DNA of 34,460 nucleotides from Acidobacteriota bacterium (GCA_016184455.1 JACPCS010000128.1:1-34460), one strand, 5' to 3'; shown: positions 8,930 to 16,981, counted from the first letter of the stretch. Program-made: numbers and translations. Notes: a model not told the origin generated them from the sequence alone.

Positions 8930-9861
8930 TGAGCACTCGTCTCGCCGTCGTCGGCGTCGGTCAGCTCGGCCAGCACCATGCCCGCATTCTCGCGGCCATG
9001 CGGGACGTCGAGCTCGCCGGCGTTGTCGACATCAAGCCGGATCGCGCCAGGGAGATTGCCGCGAAGTACGGGACGGCCGCCTATGCCGACGCGGCGGCGC
9101 TGGTCGGCCGGATCGACGGCGTCTGTATCGCAACGCCGACCGTCTCGCATGTGGAGGTGGCGCTGCCGTTCATCGAGGCGGGTGCTGCCGTTCTGGTCGA
9201 GAAGCCGCTCGCGGCATCGCTCGCGGACGCCGATCGCCTCGTGGCCGCCGCGGCCGCCCGCGGCGTCATGCTCGCGACCGGGCACACGGAGCGGTTCAAT
9301 CCCGCGGTGGCCGCGGCGCTGCCGCACGTCTCGCGGCCGCGGTTCATCGAGATCCACCGGCTCGGCACCTTTCCCGACCGCAGCCTCGACATCGACGTCA
9401 TCTTCGACCTGATGATTCACGACCTCGACGTGCTGCTCGCCGTCGTCGGCAGCGAGGTGGCCGCGCTCGAGGCCGTCGGCGTCAACGTGCTCACGCCGCG
9501 CGTCGATATCGCGAACGCGCGCCTCCGCTTTGCGTCCGGGTGCATCGCCAACGTGACGGCGAGCCGCATCAGCCGCGACCGCGTGCGCAAGGCGCGGTTT
9601 TTCCAGCACGATGCCTATATCTCCATCGACTACGCCGCGCAGGAAGTGGAGATGTATCGCCTCGTCCCCCAGAATGGCCGGCCTGCCATTGAGGGCGGCC
9701 GCATCGACGTCGCGACCGACGAGCCGCTTCGCCGCGAGCTGGCCGATTTCGTCGCGGCGATCCGTGAACGGCGCCCCCCCGCGGTGACCGGCGCCGACGG
9801 CCGCGCGGCACTGGCGCTGGCGACGCGCGTGTCCGATCTCATCGTCGCGGCCACCGCATGA
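8929..9861 (+). CDS. Gfo/Idh/MocA-family NAD(P)-dependent oxidoreductase
   Basis: The 310-residue protein has an N-terminal Rossmann fold (RLAVVGVGQLGQHHARIL; acidic D at the end of beta-2 in VVDIKPDR), the conserved EKPLA motif, and the family C-terminal domain with HTERFNPA and FDLMIHDLDVLL. These enzymes oxidise or reduce sugar hydroxyls. Because the gene sits inside a lipid A operon right after lpxI, a UDP-sugar or lipid A precursor is the likely substrate. One candidate is a GnnA-type UDP-GlcNAc 3-dehydrogenase, which makes the precursor of amide-linked lipid A, but the partner aminotransferase GnnB is not in the window. The family is certain and the substrate unproven. It overlaps its neighbours by 1 and 4 bp. 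Confidence 0.88.
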   Translation: MSTRLAVVGVGQLGQHHARILAAMRDVELAGVVDIKPDRAREIAAKYGTAAYADAAALVGRIDGVCIATPTVSHVEVALPFIEAGAAVLVEKPLAASLADADRLVAAAAARGVMLATGHTERFNPAVAAALPHVSRPRFIEIHRLGTFPDRSLDIDVIFDLMIHDLDVLLAVVGSEVAALEAVGVNVLTPRVDIANARLRFASGCIANVTASRISRDRVRKARFFQHDAYISIDYAAQEVEMYRLVPQNGRPAIEGGRIDVATDEPLRRELADFVAAIRERRPPAVTGADGRAALALATRVSDLIVAATA

Positions 9862-10760
9862 CGGCCTTGTCGATCTTCGATCTGCTGCTCGAGCGCGTGA
9901 CCGCCGGCGAACGCCTGACGGCCGACGACATCGCGCAGCTCGCGGCCACGCCGGACATCCTGTCGATCGGGATGCTGGCCGATGCGCTGCGGCGCCAGAT
10001 GCACGGCACGGCCGTGACCTACGTGCGCGTGGCGAGCTGTTCGTACGATCGGTCGTTTGCTGACGCCGTGTCACCCGTCGCGCGTGAGGTCCGCGTGACG
10101 GGCAGTCCGTCGACGCTGGCCGACGCGCTGTCAGCCGTGCGGAGCGCGAAAGAGGTCGCGGGTGAGCGTTCCGTCTCGGGGTTCTCGTGGCTCGACGTGC
10201 TCCGGCTGGCGGCGGGCGAGGGGAGCACGGCCGCCCGCGTCCTGGCGGAGCTTCGCACGGCGGGGCTGGAGGCGCTGGCGGAGATTCCGCTCGACGCCGT
10301 CGAAGACGAGGCCGCGGTCGTCGAAGAGCTGCACCGCGCCGGCTTCGAGCGCTTGCGTCTCACGATCGCGAGCGCGCACGCCTCCGCGCACACGGCGCGG
10401 ATGCTTCGCGCCGCCGCGCTGCAGGACCGGCTGGGCGGCATTCAGGCGATCGGCCCGCTGCCCATGGTGCTCGACCCGATGCGGCCGACGACCGGGTACG
10501 ACGACGCCAAGGCGGTGGCGATCGCGCGTCTGGCGGCGCCGAACGTGGCGACGATCCAGGTCGACTGGCAGCGCTACGGTCCGAAGCTGGCGCAGGTGGC
10601 GCTGACCTTCGGCGCCGACGATCTCGACAACGTGACTGCGTCGGACGAGGCGCCCGACGGACGGCGCCGCGCGCCGCTCGAGGAAGTGCGGCGCAACATC
10701 GAGGCGGCGGGCTTCTCGGCGGCCGAGCGGGACGGCCGGTTCAACCTGATCTCGCGATGA
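9858..10760 (+). CDS. MqnE-like protein lacking the radical SAM cysteine motif
   Basis: The 300-residue protein aligns by eye with MqnE (aminofutalosine synthase). Its N-terminus (LLLERVTAGERLTADDIAQL, then LADALRRQMHG and VTYVRV) and C-terminus (LQDRLGGIQAIGPLP, QVALTFGADDLDNV, AAERDGRFNL) match that family's pattern. Where a radical SAM enzyme has CxxxCxxC, this one reads VASCSYDRSFADAVSP with a single Cys, so it cannot bind the usual [4Fe-4S] cluster. It is also shorter than typical MqnE by roughly 70 residues. The frame is intact and sits directly ahead of mqnA and mqnC, so it is more likely a retained non-radical paralogue (a partner, scaffold or altered enzyme) than a pseudogene. It overlaps the oxidoreductase gene by 4 bp. 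Confidence 0.75.
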   Translation: MTALSIFDLLLERVTAGERLTADDIAQLAATPDILSIGMLADALRRQMHGTAVTYVRVASCSYDRSFADAVSPVAREVRVTGSPSTLADALSAVRSAKEVAGERSVSGFSWLDVLRLAAGEGSTAARVLAELRTAGLEALAEIPLDAVEDEAAVVEELHRAGFERLRLTIASAHASAHTARMLRAAALQDRLGGIQAIGPLPMVLDPMRPTTGYDDAKAVAIARLAAPNVATIQVDWQRYGPKLAQVALTFGADDLDNVTASDEAPDGRRRAPLEEVRRNIEAAGFSAAERDGRFNLISR

Positions 10761-10780
10761 ATACTCCGCTTCGATCGCCG

Positions 10781-10857
10781 CAACTCCCAACTTCCAACTC
10801 CACAACTCCCAACTCCATGGCTCCCGACGTTGGGAGTTGGGCTTCTTGGGAGTTGGG
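10781..10857. repeat. Intergenic inverted tandem-repeat hairpin (CAACTCC units)
   Basis: The left arm (10781-10816) repeats CAACTCC with small variants, and the right arm (10830-10857) repeats the complement TTGGGAG. Together they could form a long imperfect hairpin. The element ends 3 nt before the GTG of mqnA, and the longer TTG-initiated reading of mqnA (10837) lies inside the right arm. Confidence 0.85.
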
Positions 10858-10860
10858 CGT

Positions 10861-11655
10861 GTGAGGCGCCCGGTCCGTCTGGGCGCGGTTGGTTATCTGA
10901 ATGCACGCCCGCTGACCTGGGCGCTCGATCGCGATCCGGATCGCTGGCGCATCCGCTACGACGTCCCGTCCGTCTGCGCATCGCTCCTGCACGCCGGCGA
11001 TGTCGACCTCGGCCTGATTCCCTCCGTGGAGTATCTACAGGCCCCCGATTACCGCTTCGTGCCCGGCGTCGGCATCGGGTCGCGCGGTCCGGTGCGGTCG
11101 GTGGCGCTCTTCACACGCGTGGGGCTCGCCGACATTCGGCGCATCGCGCTCGACACGAGCTCGCGCACGTCGGTGGCGCTCGTCAGGGTTCTGTGCCGGC
11201 ACCGGTTTCGGATCGATCCCGAATTCGTCCCGCACGGTCCCGATCTCGAGACGATGACGCGCGGTGCGGATGCGGCGCTCCTGATCGGCGATCCGGCGCT
11301 CGACGCCGACGAGCAGGCGCTGCGGCTTCAGAAGATCGATCTCGGCGAGGAATGGACGGCGATGACGGGACTGCCGTTCATCTACGCGGCGTGGACCGGT
11401 CGGCCGGGCGCCGTGACCGAGGCCGACGTCCGCGCGCTGCAGGACGCGCAGGAGGAGGGTGTGCGCGCCGCGGCCGCGATCGCCGCCGAGTACGGACGCG
11501 GCGACGCCGCAACCACCGCGCGGGCGGCCGCGTACCTAAGAGATAATGTGAAATACGGCCTCGGTCCGGACGACGCCGTGGGACTGCAGATGTTTCTCGA
11601 CTACGCCGCGGAGCTGGGACTGGCTCCGCACCGGCGGACGCTGGAATTTTTCTGA
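10861..11655 (+). CDS. mqnA: Chorismate dehydratase MqnA (futalosine pathway)
   Basis: MqnA removes water from chorismate to give 3-[(1-carboxyvinyl)oxy]benzoate, the entry step of the futalosine route to menaquinone. The 264-residue protein has the family opening (RLGAVGYLNARPLTWAL), then SVCASLLHAGDVDLGLIPSVEYL, the substrate-loop region ALDTSSRTSVALVRVL and GLPFIYAAWTGR, in the fold of periplasmic-binding proteins. I chose the GTG at 10861 because the only longer start (TTG 10837) falls in the hairpin repeat and would add repeat-encoded residues. The stop overlaps the mqnC start by 1 bp (TGATG), so the two are translationally coupled. There is no Shine-Dalgarno before the GTG. Confidence 0.93.
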   Translation: MRRPVRLGAVGYLNARPLTWALDRDPDRWRIRYDVPSVCASLLHAGDVDLGLIPSVEYLQAPDYRFVPGVGIGSRGPVRSVALFTRVGLADIRRIALDTSSRTSVALVRVLCRHRFRIDPEFVPHGPDLETMTRGADAALLIGDPALDADEQALRLQKIDLGEEWTAMTGLPFIYAAWTGRPGAVTEADVRALQDAQEEGVRAAAAIAAEYGRGDAATTARAAAYLRDNVKYGLGPDDAVGLQMFLDYAAELGLAPHRRTLEFF

Positions 11656-12857
11656 TGATCGACGAGCTCGCCAGCAAGGTGCTCGACGGATCGCGCGTCA
11701 CGGCGGACGAGGCGCTCGCGCTCTATCGCCGCGCGCCGACGCATCTGCTCGGCCGGCTCGCCGACGCCATCCGCGCCCGCAGGCACCCCGATCGGATCGT
11801 CACCTACATCATCGACCGCAACGTCAACTACACGAACGTCTGCGTGGCCCGCTGCAATTTCTGCGCGTTCTATCGGCCGGTCGGATCCTCGGACGGCTAC
11901 GTGCTCGGGTTCGAAGAGATCTTCCGCAAGATCGACGAGACGATCGCGGTCGGCGGCGGCCAGCTCCTGCTCCAGGGCGGCCACAACCCGGATCTCCCGA
12001 TCGCCTGGTACGAGGATCTCTTCCGGGCCGTCAAGGCGCGCTATCCGGAGTTCAAGCTCCACGCGCTGTCGCCCCCGGAGGTCCTGCACATCTCTCGGAT
12101 GAACCGTGTGGCGGTGCCGGAGGTCATTGCGCGCCTCGTCGCGGCCGGACTCGACAGCATTCCCGGGGGCGGCGCCGAGATCCTGGTCGATCGCGTGCGG
12201 AAGCTGCTGAACTGTTACGGCAAGGCGACCGCCGACCAGTGGCTCGACGTCATGCGCGAGGCGCACCGCGCCGGCCTGCGCTCGACGGCCACCATGATGT
12301 ACGGCACGGTGGAGACCGATGAGGAGCGCATCGAGCACCTGATCCGGCTGCGCGACCTGCAGGACGAGACCGGCGGCTTCACCGCGTTCATCACCTGGAG
12401 CTTCCAGCCCGATCACACCGAGCGGGGCGGGGTCGAGGCGACCGGCGTCGACTACCTCCGCACGCTGGCGCTCGCGCGCATCGTGCTCGACAACTTCGAG
12501 AACCTGCAGGCGTCGTGGGTGACGCAGGGCGGCAAGGTGGGGCAGCTGAGCCTCGCGTTCGGTGCCAACGACATGGGCAGCGTGATGATCGAGGAGAACG
12601 TCGTCCGCGCGGCCGGCGCCAGCTACTGCATGGACGAGGTCGAGATCGTCACCAATATCGAGGACGCCGGCTTCATCCCGAAGCGACGGAACATGCACTA
12701 CGAGGTCCTCGGCGACCCGATCTTCCGCGAGCGCGACGTGCCGCGGATGCTGGCGCTCGCGACCGCGCGGGCGGAGGGCGACACGTCCGTGCCCGACGAG
12801 CTCCGCCAGTACCTGGCCCGGAGCCGCGCCGGCAAGCAACTGCGCCTGGCGCAGTGA
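11655..12857 (+). CDS. mqnC: Cyclic dehypoxanthinyl futalosine synthase MqnC (radical SAM)
   Basis: MqnC uses a [4Fe-4S] cluster and S-adenosylmethionine to cyclise dehypoxanthinyl futalosine. The 400-residue protein shows the intact cluster motif CVARCNFC (Cys63, Cys67, Cys70), with VTYIIDRNVNYTN just before it, and the markers LLLQGGHNPDLP, HALSPPEV, DSIPGGGAEILVDRVR, TATMMYGTVET and ITWSFQP that separate MqnC from MqnE. The C-terminus has FGANDMGSVMIEENVV. It overlaps mqnA by 1 bp. Downstream, 150 bp of non-coding DNA and two foreign-looking genes interrupt the run before the next menaquinone gene. Genes for true MqnE, MqnB and MqnD are not in the window and must be elsewhere. Confidence 0.95.
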   Translation: MIDELASKVLDGSRVTADEALALYRRAPTHLLGRLADAIRARRHPDRIVTYIIDRNVNYTNVCVARCNFCAFYRPVGSSDGYVLGFEEIFRKIDETIAVGGGQLLLQGGHNPDLPIAWYEDLFRAVKARYPEFKLHALSPPEVLHISRMNRVAVPEVIARLVAAGLDSIPGGGAEILVDRVRKLLNCYGKATADQWLDVMREAHRAGLRSTATMMYGTVETDEERIEHLIRLRDLQDETGGFTAFITWSFQPDHTERGGVEATGVDYLRTLALARIVLDNFENLQASWVTQGGKVGQLSLAFGANDMGSVMIEENVVRAAGASYCMDEVEIVTNIEDAGFIPKRRNMHYEVLGDPIFRERDVPRMLALATARAEGDTSVPDELRQYLARSRAGKQLRLAQ

Positions 12858-13007
12858 CGGACGTCACCCCTCTCGCTGGTATCCAAAGCCTGCGATTCCG
12901 GAAACGAACATCGTTCGAAATCCGTCTTGCCCGCCGGCCGCGTGGCCGCTAGCATCCACATTCAGACGTGACGGGATCGGCAAAGACCGTAGAGGAGACG
13001 CGACATC
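12858..13007. other. Non-coding left flank of the inserted ATPase module
   Basis: This 150-bp stretch separates mqnC from the AAA ATPase gene. No ORF, repeat arm or strong terminator is visible. AGAGGAG (12991-12997) is a plausible ribosome binding site for the GTG at 13008. A promoter for the ATPase pair could lie here, but no clear -35/-10 pair stands out. Confidence 0.4.
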
Positions 13008-14225
13008 GTGAACGAGACTGAACCGGCGGCCAATGCCAACGCTGTGTTTGTTCGTCGCGTAGTCTTGAAGAACTACAAGAGCATCGCTTCGTGCGACGTA
13101 CGCCTCTGTCAACTCACTTTCCTTGTTGGGCCAAATGGCGCCGGCAAGAGTAACTTCGTTGACGGGCTTCGATTTGTTACTGATTCACTTCGTACATCAC
13201 TCGATCATGCGCTGCGGGATCGTGGAGGTGTCAAGGAGGTTCGGCGCCGGTCTGGTGGTCACCCGACACATTTCGGCATTCGCCTGGAGCTCGTATTGGA
13301 GGGACAACCATGCACATATGCGTTTCGAGTTGGGGCGAAGCCGAATGAAGGGTATGAGGTGCAGCACGAGGAATGCTCGGTCGGTCCGCACCACGTTGAT
13401 GTTAGAAGCGGTCGAGTGAATGCGACCATTTCGACCCCGCCTGCGGCGCTTCCTGACAGATTGTACCTGGTCAACGTCTCTGGGTTGCCGGAATTCCGGC
13501 CGCTCTACGATGCGTTGTCGAACATGGGGTTTTATAACCTGAATCCGGATCGCATTCGGGAGCTCCAATCACCCGATCCGGGGCAGTTGTTGTTGCGCGA
13601 CGGATCCAATGTGGCCACGGTGGTTGCTCGACTGAGTACGCATTCCAAGAAAACGAAGAAGCGAATCGAAGAGTATCTTGGGAAGGTTGTTCCTGGCTTG
13701 GTCGGCGTCGACGAGCGTGCGGTTGGTCCGAAGGAGACGCTTGAATTTCGGCAACGTGTGGCCGGTGCTAAGGACCCTTGGCGGTTCTTCGCGGCGAATA
13801 TGTCTGACGGCACGCTAAGGGCGTTGGGAATTCTGGTGGCTATTTTTCAGTCGGCTAATCTCGGCGGTCCCCGCATACGACTGGTGGCTATCGAGGAGCC
13901 GGAGGTTGCGCTTCATCCCGCTGCGGCAGGAGTCCTTAGGGATAGCCTTAGGGACGCAAGTCGCACAACCCAACTAATCGTGACCAGTCAAAGCCCCGAC
14001 CTCCTGGACGATGACTTGCTCGATCCGGATTCCATCCTCGCAGTCGTGTCAGAAGATGGAGCAACCAAGATCGGACCACTCGATGAAGTGGGCAAACGCG
14101 CCTTACGCGAGAGACTCTATACGCCTGGAGAACTCTTGCGTATGAACCAATTGATGCCAGACACCGAGGAACTCAAACGGGCTGAGGAACGCGTGCCATC
14201 GCTCTTCAGTGCCATCGACGACTGA
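13008..14225 (+). CDS. AAA family ATPase (SMC/OLD-like), probable defence module component
   Basis: The 405-residue protein is an ABC-type AAA ATPase of the OLD/SMC-like group. It shows FVRRVVLKNYKSI, Walker A GPNGAGKSN (41-49), a signature-like NMSDGTLRALGILVA, Walker B plus catalytic Glu in LVAIEEPEVALHP, and a D/H-loop QLIVTSQSPDLLDD. Such proteins often pair with a TOPRIM nuclease-like partner, and the next gene fits that role. The ATPase in such pairs usually acts as sensor or switch. The start is GTG with AGAGGAG 10 nt upstream. Base composition and codon choice (frequent TTG, CGT, GTT, ATT) differ clearly from the GC-rich neighbours, which suggests recent acquisition. It overlaps the next frame by 17 bp. 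The defence role is an inference. Confidence 0.88.
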   Translation: MNETEPAANANAVFVRRVVLKNYKSIASCDVRLCQLTFLVGPNGAGKSNFVDGLRFVTDSLRTSLDHALRDRGGVKEVRRRSGGHPTHFGIRLELVLEGQPCTYAFRVGAKPNEGYEVQHEECSVGPHHVDVRSGRVNATISTPPAALPDRLYLVNVSGLPEFRPLYDALSNMGFYNLNPDRIRELQSPDPGQLLLRDGSNVATVVARLSTHSKKTKKRIEEYLGKVVPGLVGVDERAVGPKETLEFRQRVAGAKDPWRFFAANMSDGTLRALGILVAIFQSANLGGPRIRLVAIEEPEVALHPAAAGVLRDSLRDASRTTQLIVTSQSPDLLDDDLLDPDSILAVVSEDGATKIGPLDEVGKRALRERLYTPGELLRMNQLMPDTEELKRAEERVPSLFSAIDD

Positions 14226-14853
14226 TTTGAGACGTTTTGCTTTCGTGGTCGAAGGGCATGCGGAGGTTGCCGCGGCTCCGCATTTGGTGAGACGCATTGG
14301 GGAAGCTCTGTCTGAGCCCATCGTGCCAGCCACGCCGGCGCCTGTTCGAATTCCGAAGAGTAAGCTATTGCGTCCCGGGGAGCTCGAACGCGCCGTTAGG
14401 CTTGCCGCGCTCAACGCTGGTGGCTGTGGCGTGGTGATGGTCTTGCTGGACAGCGATGATGATTGTCCAGCGACGCTTGGTCCTGAATTGTACGCACGCG
14501 CAGTTACGGCGGCGGGAGCTGATGTCCCTGTGGCTGTTGTCTTGGCAAAGTGCGAGTTTGAAACCTGGTTTATAGCGGCTGTGGAGTCTCTTCGCGGCAT
14601 TCGTGGCCTACCGAATGATGTTCAGCGTCCGGCTGTGCCAGAAGATATCCGGGGCGCGAAGGAGTGGCTGGGTCGTCTGATGGCCGATTCGTATGCACCC
14701 ACGCTGGATCAGGTGGCTCTTGCTGACGAAATGGACTTGGATGCAGCGCGCACTGCCGATTCATTCGACAAATTCTGGCGAGAGACAGAACGACTTCTTC
14801 AACACGTGAGAACATGCAACTGGTTCTCTGACGTGTTGACCGTCGGCAAATGA
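14209..14853 (+). CDS. DUF4276-type, TOPRIM-like protein, partner of the AAA ATPase
   Basis: The protein (214 residues from GTG 14209) matches the DUF4276 pattern: FVVEGHAEVAAAPHLVRRI near the N-terminus, VVMVLLDSDDDCPATLG in the middle (Asp81 and Asp83), and VVLAKCEFETWFIAA. A conserved Glu followed by DxD is the TOPRIM metal-binding pattern of OLD nucleases and of split ATPase/TOPRIM defence pairs such as PARIS. I infer a nuclease or nucleic-acid-processing effector controlled by the upstream ATPase. The start is uncertain: the GTG overlaps the ATPase end by 17 bp, while TTG 14227 directly follows the ATPase stop, and neither has a clear Shine-Dalgarno. Composition is as atypical as its partner's. 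The stop overlaps the next ATG (ATGA). Confidence 0.8.
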   Translation: MPSTTDLRRFAFVVEGHAEVAAAPHLVRRIGEALSEPIVPATPAPVRIPKSKLLRPGELERAVRLAALNAGGCGVVMVLLDSDDDCPATLGPELYARAVTAAGADVPVAVVLAKCEFETWFIAAVESLRGIRGLPNDVQRPAVPEDIRGAKEWLGRLMADSYAPTLDQVALADEMDLDAARTADSFDKFWRETERLLQHVRTCNWFSDVLTVGK

Positions 14854-16058
14854 CGTCGTATCGCGCCGGCTGGGTCCTTCCAATCACCAGTCCGCCCATT
14901 CGCGGCGGTTGGGTCGCGACCGTCGATGGCGTGATCACTGGCCTCGGGGAGGGACACGCTGTCGAGGCGACCAACCTCGGCGAGGTCGCCGTCCTGCCGG
15001 CGCTCGTCAACGCGCACACGCATCTCGAGCTTTCGTATCTGGCCGGTGCCGTGCCGCCAGCCGCGCGGTTCCTCGACTGGATTCGAGCGGTGATGGCGGC
15101 GCGCCGGGCGTATCCGGATCCGCGCGATCCCGCGATCGTCTCGGCCGCCCGGTCCGCGATCGCCGCTGCGCGGGCCAGCGGCACGGGGCTGATTGGCGAC
15201 ATCAGCAATACGCTGGTCACGGTGCCGCTGCTCCGGGACGCGGGTCTCTCCGCCCGCGTCTTCTACGAGCTGCTGGGGTTCAACGTTGAGGATCCGGCGG
15301 TGCGCGTGCGAGACGCCCGCGCCGCGATCGATGCCCTCGACGAGGAAGGTTCGACGGTCAGACTGGCCCTGGCGCCGCACGCGCCGTACTCGGTGGCGCC
15401 CGCCGTGTTTACCGCACTGCGCGACGATCGCGACGCGCACGCCGGCGGCGTCTCGACCGTCCATCTGTCCGAATCCGCCGACGAAATGGAGTTCATTCGG
15501 ACGGGGAGCGGCCCATGGCGGACGCTGCTCACCGAGCTTGGTGTCTGGTCCGATGCGTGGCATCCGCCGGGGACGTCGCCGGTCGGTTATCTCGCGGATC
15601 TGGGGTTTCTCGACAGCGGCGTGCTCGCGATTCATGCCGTCCAATGCGACGGGGACGATCTCGCGCGTCTAGGCGCGCTCGGGACGACGATCGTGTCGTG
15701 CCCGCGGAGCAATCGGCACGTCGGCGTGGGCGACCCGCCGCTCGAGATGTTCTACGCGGCGGGCGTCGCGGTCGCGTTCGGCACCGACAGCCTCGCCAGC
15801 GTCGCCGATCTGAACATGTTCGCGGAGCTCGCGGCGGCGCGGCCTCTCGCGCCGCGCGTGCCCGCGCGGCGGCTGCTCGAGAGCGCGACGCTCGTCGGCG
15901 CCCGTGCCCTCGGCTTCGGCGCCGAGCTCGGGAGCATCGAGTCCGGCAAGCGGGCGGCGCTCGTCGCGGTGCGTCTGCCGGCCGGCATCGCGGATGTGGA
16001 AGAATACCTGGTGTCCGGCGTTGAGCCTGAAGCCGTGAGCTGGCTCGACTCGCCATGA
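14850..16058 (+). CDS. Amidohydrolase, likely aminodeoxyfutalosine deaminase
   Basis: This 402-residue amidohydrolase belongs to the ATZ/TRZ-like deaminase group. Metal and catalytic motifs are visible: NAHTHLE (His56, His58), APHAPYSVAP, TVHLSES, LAIHAVQCD and FGTDSLAS. Enzymes of this group act on aminated purines or nucleosides. Placed among mqnA, mqnC, a UbiA prenyltransferase and menG, it most likely deaminates 6-amino-6-deoxyfutalosine to futalosine (the MqnX step); this is inferred from context. It was presumably next to mqnC before the ATPase/DUF4276 pair arrived, and its ATG now overlaps the stop of the foreign gene. The start is supported by an N-terminus (SYRAGWVLPITSPPIRGGWV) usual for the group. 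It overlaps the prenyltransferase by 4 bp. Confidence 0.85.
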   Translation: MTSYRAGWVLPITSPPIRGGWVATVDGVITGLGEGHAVEATNLGEVAVLPALVNAHTHLELSYLAGAVPPAARFLDWIRAVMAARRAYPDPRDPAIVSAARSAIAAARASGTGLIGDISNTLVTVPLLRDAGLSARVFYELLGFNVEDPAVRVRDARAAIDALDEEGSTVRLALAPHAPYSVAPAVFTALRDDRDAHAGGVSTVHLSESADEMEFIRTGSGPWRTLLTELGVWSDAWHPPGTSPVGYLADLGFLDSGVLAIHAVQCDGDDLARLGALGTTIVSCPRSNRHVGVGDPPLEMFYAAGVAVAFGTDSLASVADLNMFAELAAARPLAPRVPARRLLESATLVGARALGFGAELGSIESGKRAALVAVRLPAGIADVEEYLVSGVEPEAVSWLDSP

Positions 16059-16906
16059 ACAGGCTCCTGACGTATCTCTCGTTCGTCCGCGCCAGCCACT
16101 CCGTCTTCGCGCTGCCGTTCGCGCTGACGGGCGCGCTGCTCGCCTGGCGGACGCAGCCGTTCTCCTGGTGGCAGATCCTCTGGATCGTCGTCTGCATGGT
16201 GTCGGCGCGCAGCGCGGCGATGGGGTTCAACCGGCTGGTCGACGCGCGGTTCGACGCGCTCAATCCGCGTACCGCCATGCGCGAGCTGCCGCGCGGCGCC
16301 CTGTCGATGCCCGAGGCGGCGCTCTTCGTGATCGCCTCCTCAAGCGTGTTCGTGTTCGCGGCCGGGCGTCTGAGCTTCCTGTGCCTGCTGCTGTCGCCCG
16401 TGGCGCTGGCGATCGTGTTCTGGTATTCGCTGGCGAAGCGCTACACGACCTACACGCAGCTCTTCCTCGGGCTTGCCATGGCCGTGGCGCCCGTTGGCGG
16501 ATGGATCGCGGCCGGCGGCGGCCCCGCCGCGGCGCCGTGGCTGCTCGGTCTCGCCATCGGGCTGTGGGTCGGCGGCTTCGACGTCCTCTACGCGTGCCAG
16601 GACGTGGAGTTCGATCGCGCGCACGGCCTCTGGTCGATTCCCGTCCGGTTCGGCGTGGGCGCGGCCATTCGTCTCTCCCGTCTGATGCACGTGGCCACGA
16701 TTGCCGCGATGGCGGCGTTATGGCGCGTCGGGGCGCTGCCGGCGCTGTACCTCGCCGGCGTGGTCGTCGTTGCCGTCCTGCTCGCGTACGAGCAGTCGCT
16801 CGTGAGCGAGCACGACCTGTCGCAGGTGCGGAAGGCGTTCGATCTGAACGGGTACGTCGGCATCATCTATTTCGCGGCAACCGCGATCTCGCTTGTAATC
16901 GGATGA
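16055..16906 (+). CDS. UbiA-family prenyltransferase, likely menaquinone MqnP
   Basis: This 283-residue integral membrane protein has about eight to nine predicted hydrophobic helices. The two Asp-rich motifs of UbiA enzymes are intact: NRLVDARFD (Asn59, Asp63, Asp67) and the second as QDVEFDRAHG (Asp183, Asp187). These bind the Mg-diphosphate of the polyprenyl donor. In this operon the acceptor is most likely 1,4-dihydroxy-6-naphthoate, making it the MqnP step of the futalosine route. 4-Hydroxybenzoate specificity (UbiA) is the alternative, but no ubiquinone genes are near. It overlaps the deaminase gene by 4 bp, and its stop codon forms part of the base of the following hairpin element. Confidence 0.88.
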   Translation: MNRLLTYLSFVRASHSVFALPFALTGALLAWRTQPFSWWQILWIVVCMVSARSAAMGFNRLVDARFDALNPRTAMRELPRGALSMPEAALFVIASSSVFVFAAGRLSFLCLLLSPVALAIVFWYSLAKRYTTYTQLFLGLAMAVAPVGGWIAAGGGPAAAPWLLGLAIGLWVGGFDVLYACQDVEFDRAHGLWSIPVRFGVGAAIRLSRLMHVATIAAMAALWRVGALPALYLAGVVVVAVLLAYEQSLVSEHDLSQVRKAFDLNGYVGIIYFAATAISLVIG

Positions 16907-16981
16907 ACCACGAAGACCACGAAGATCGCGAAGTACGTGCTGTGATCACGCATGTCGTGATCTTCGTGACCTTCGTGGTTC
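16905..16981. repeat. Intergenic inverted tandem-repeat hairpin (ACCACGAAG units)
   Basis: The left arm starting at 16905 carries 9-nt units of the ACCACGAAG type. The right arm 16959-16981 is its complement; 21 of the outer 23 positions pair. The element fills the whole spacer between the prenyltransferase stop and the menG GTG, ending 4 nt before it. The same 9-nt unit recurs at 30946-31023. Confidence 0.88.

Noticed and set aside
8584..10074. Open frame of 496 codons on the minus strand opposite lpxI and the oxidoreductase
   Set aside because: The Arg-rich low-complexity translation is complementary to genes with clear motifs.
9858..10760. Calling this gene mqnE outright
   Set aside because: The CxxxCxxC motif essential for a radical SAM enzyme is missing, so the activity cannot be assumed.
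10837..10860. Upstream TTG start for mqnA
   Set aside because: It lies inside the hairpin repeat and adds residues translated from the repeat. GTG 10861 gives the usual MqnA N-terminus.
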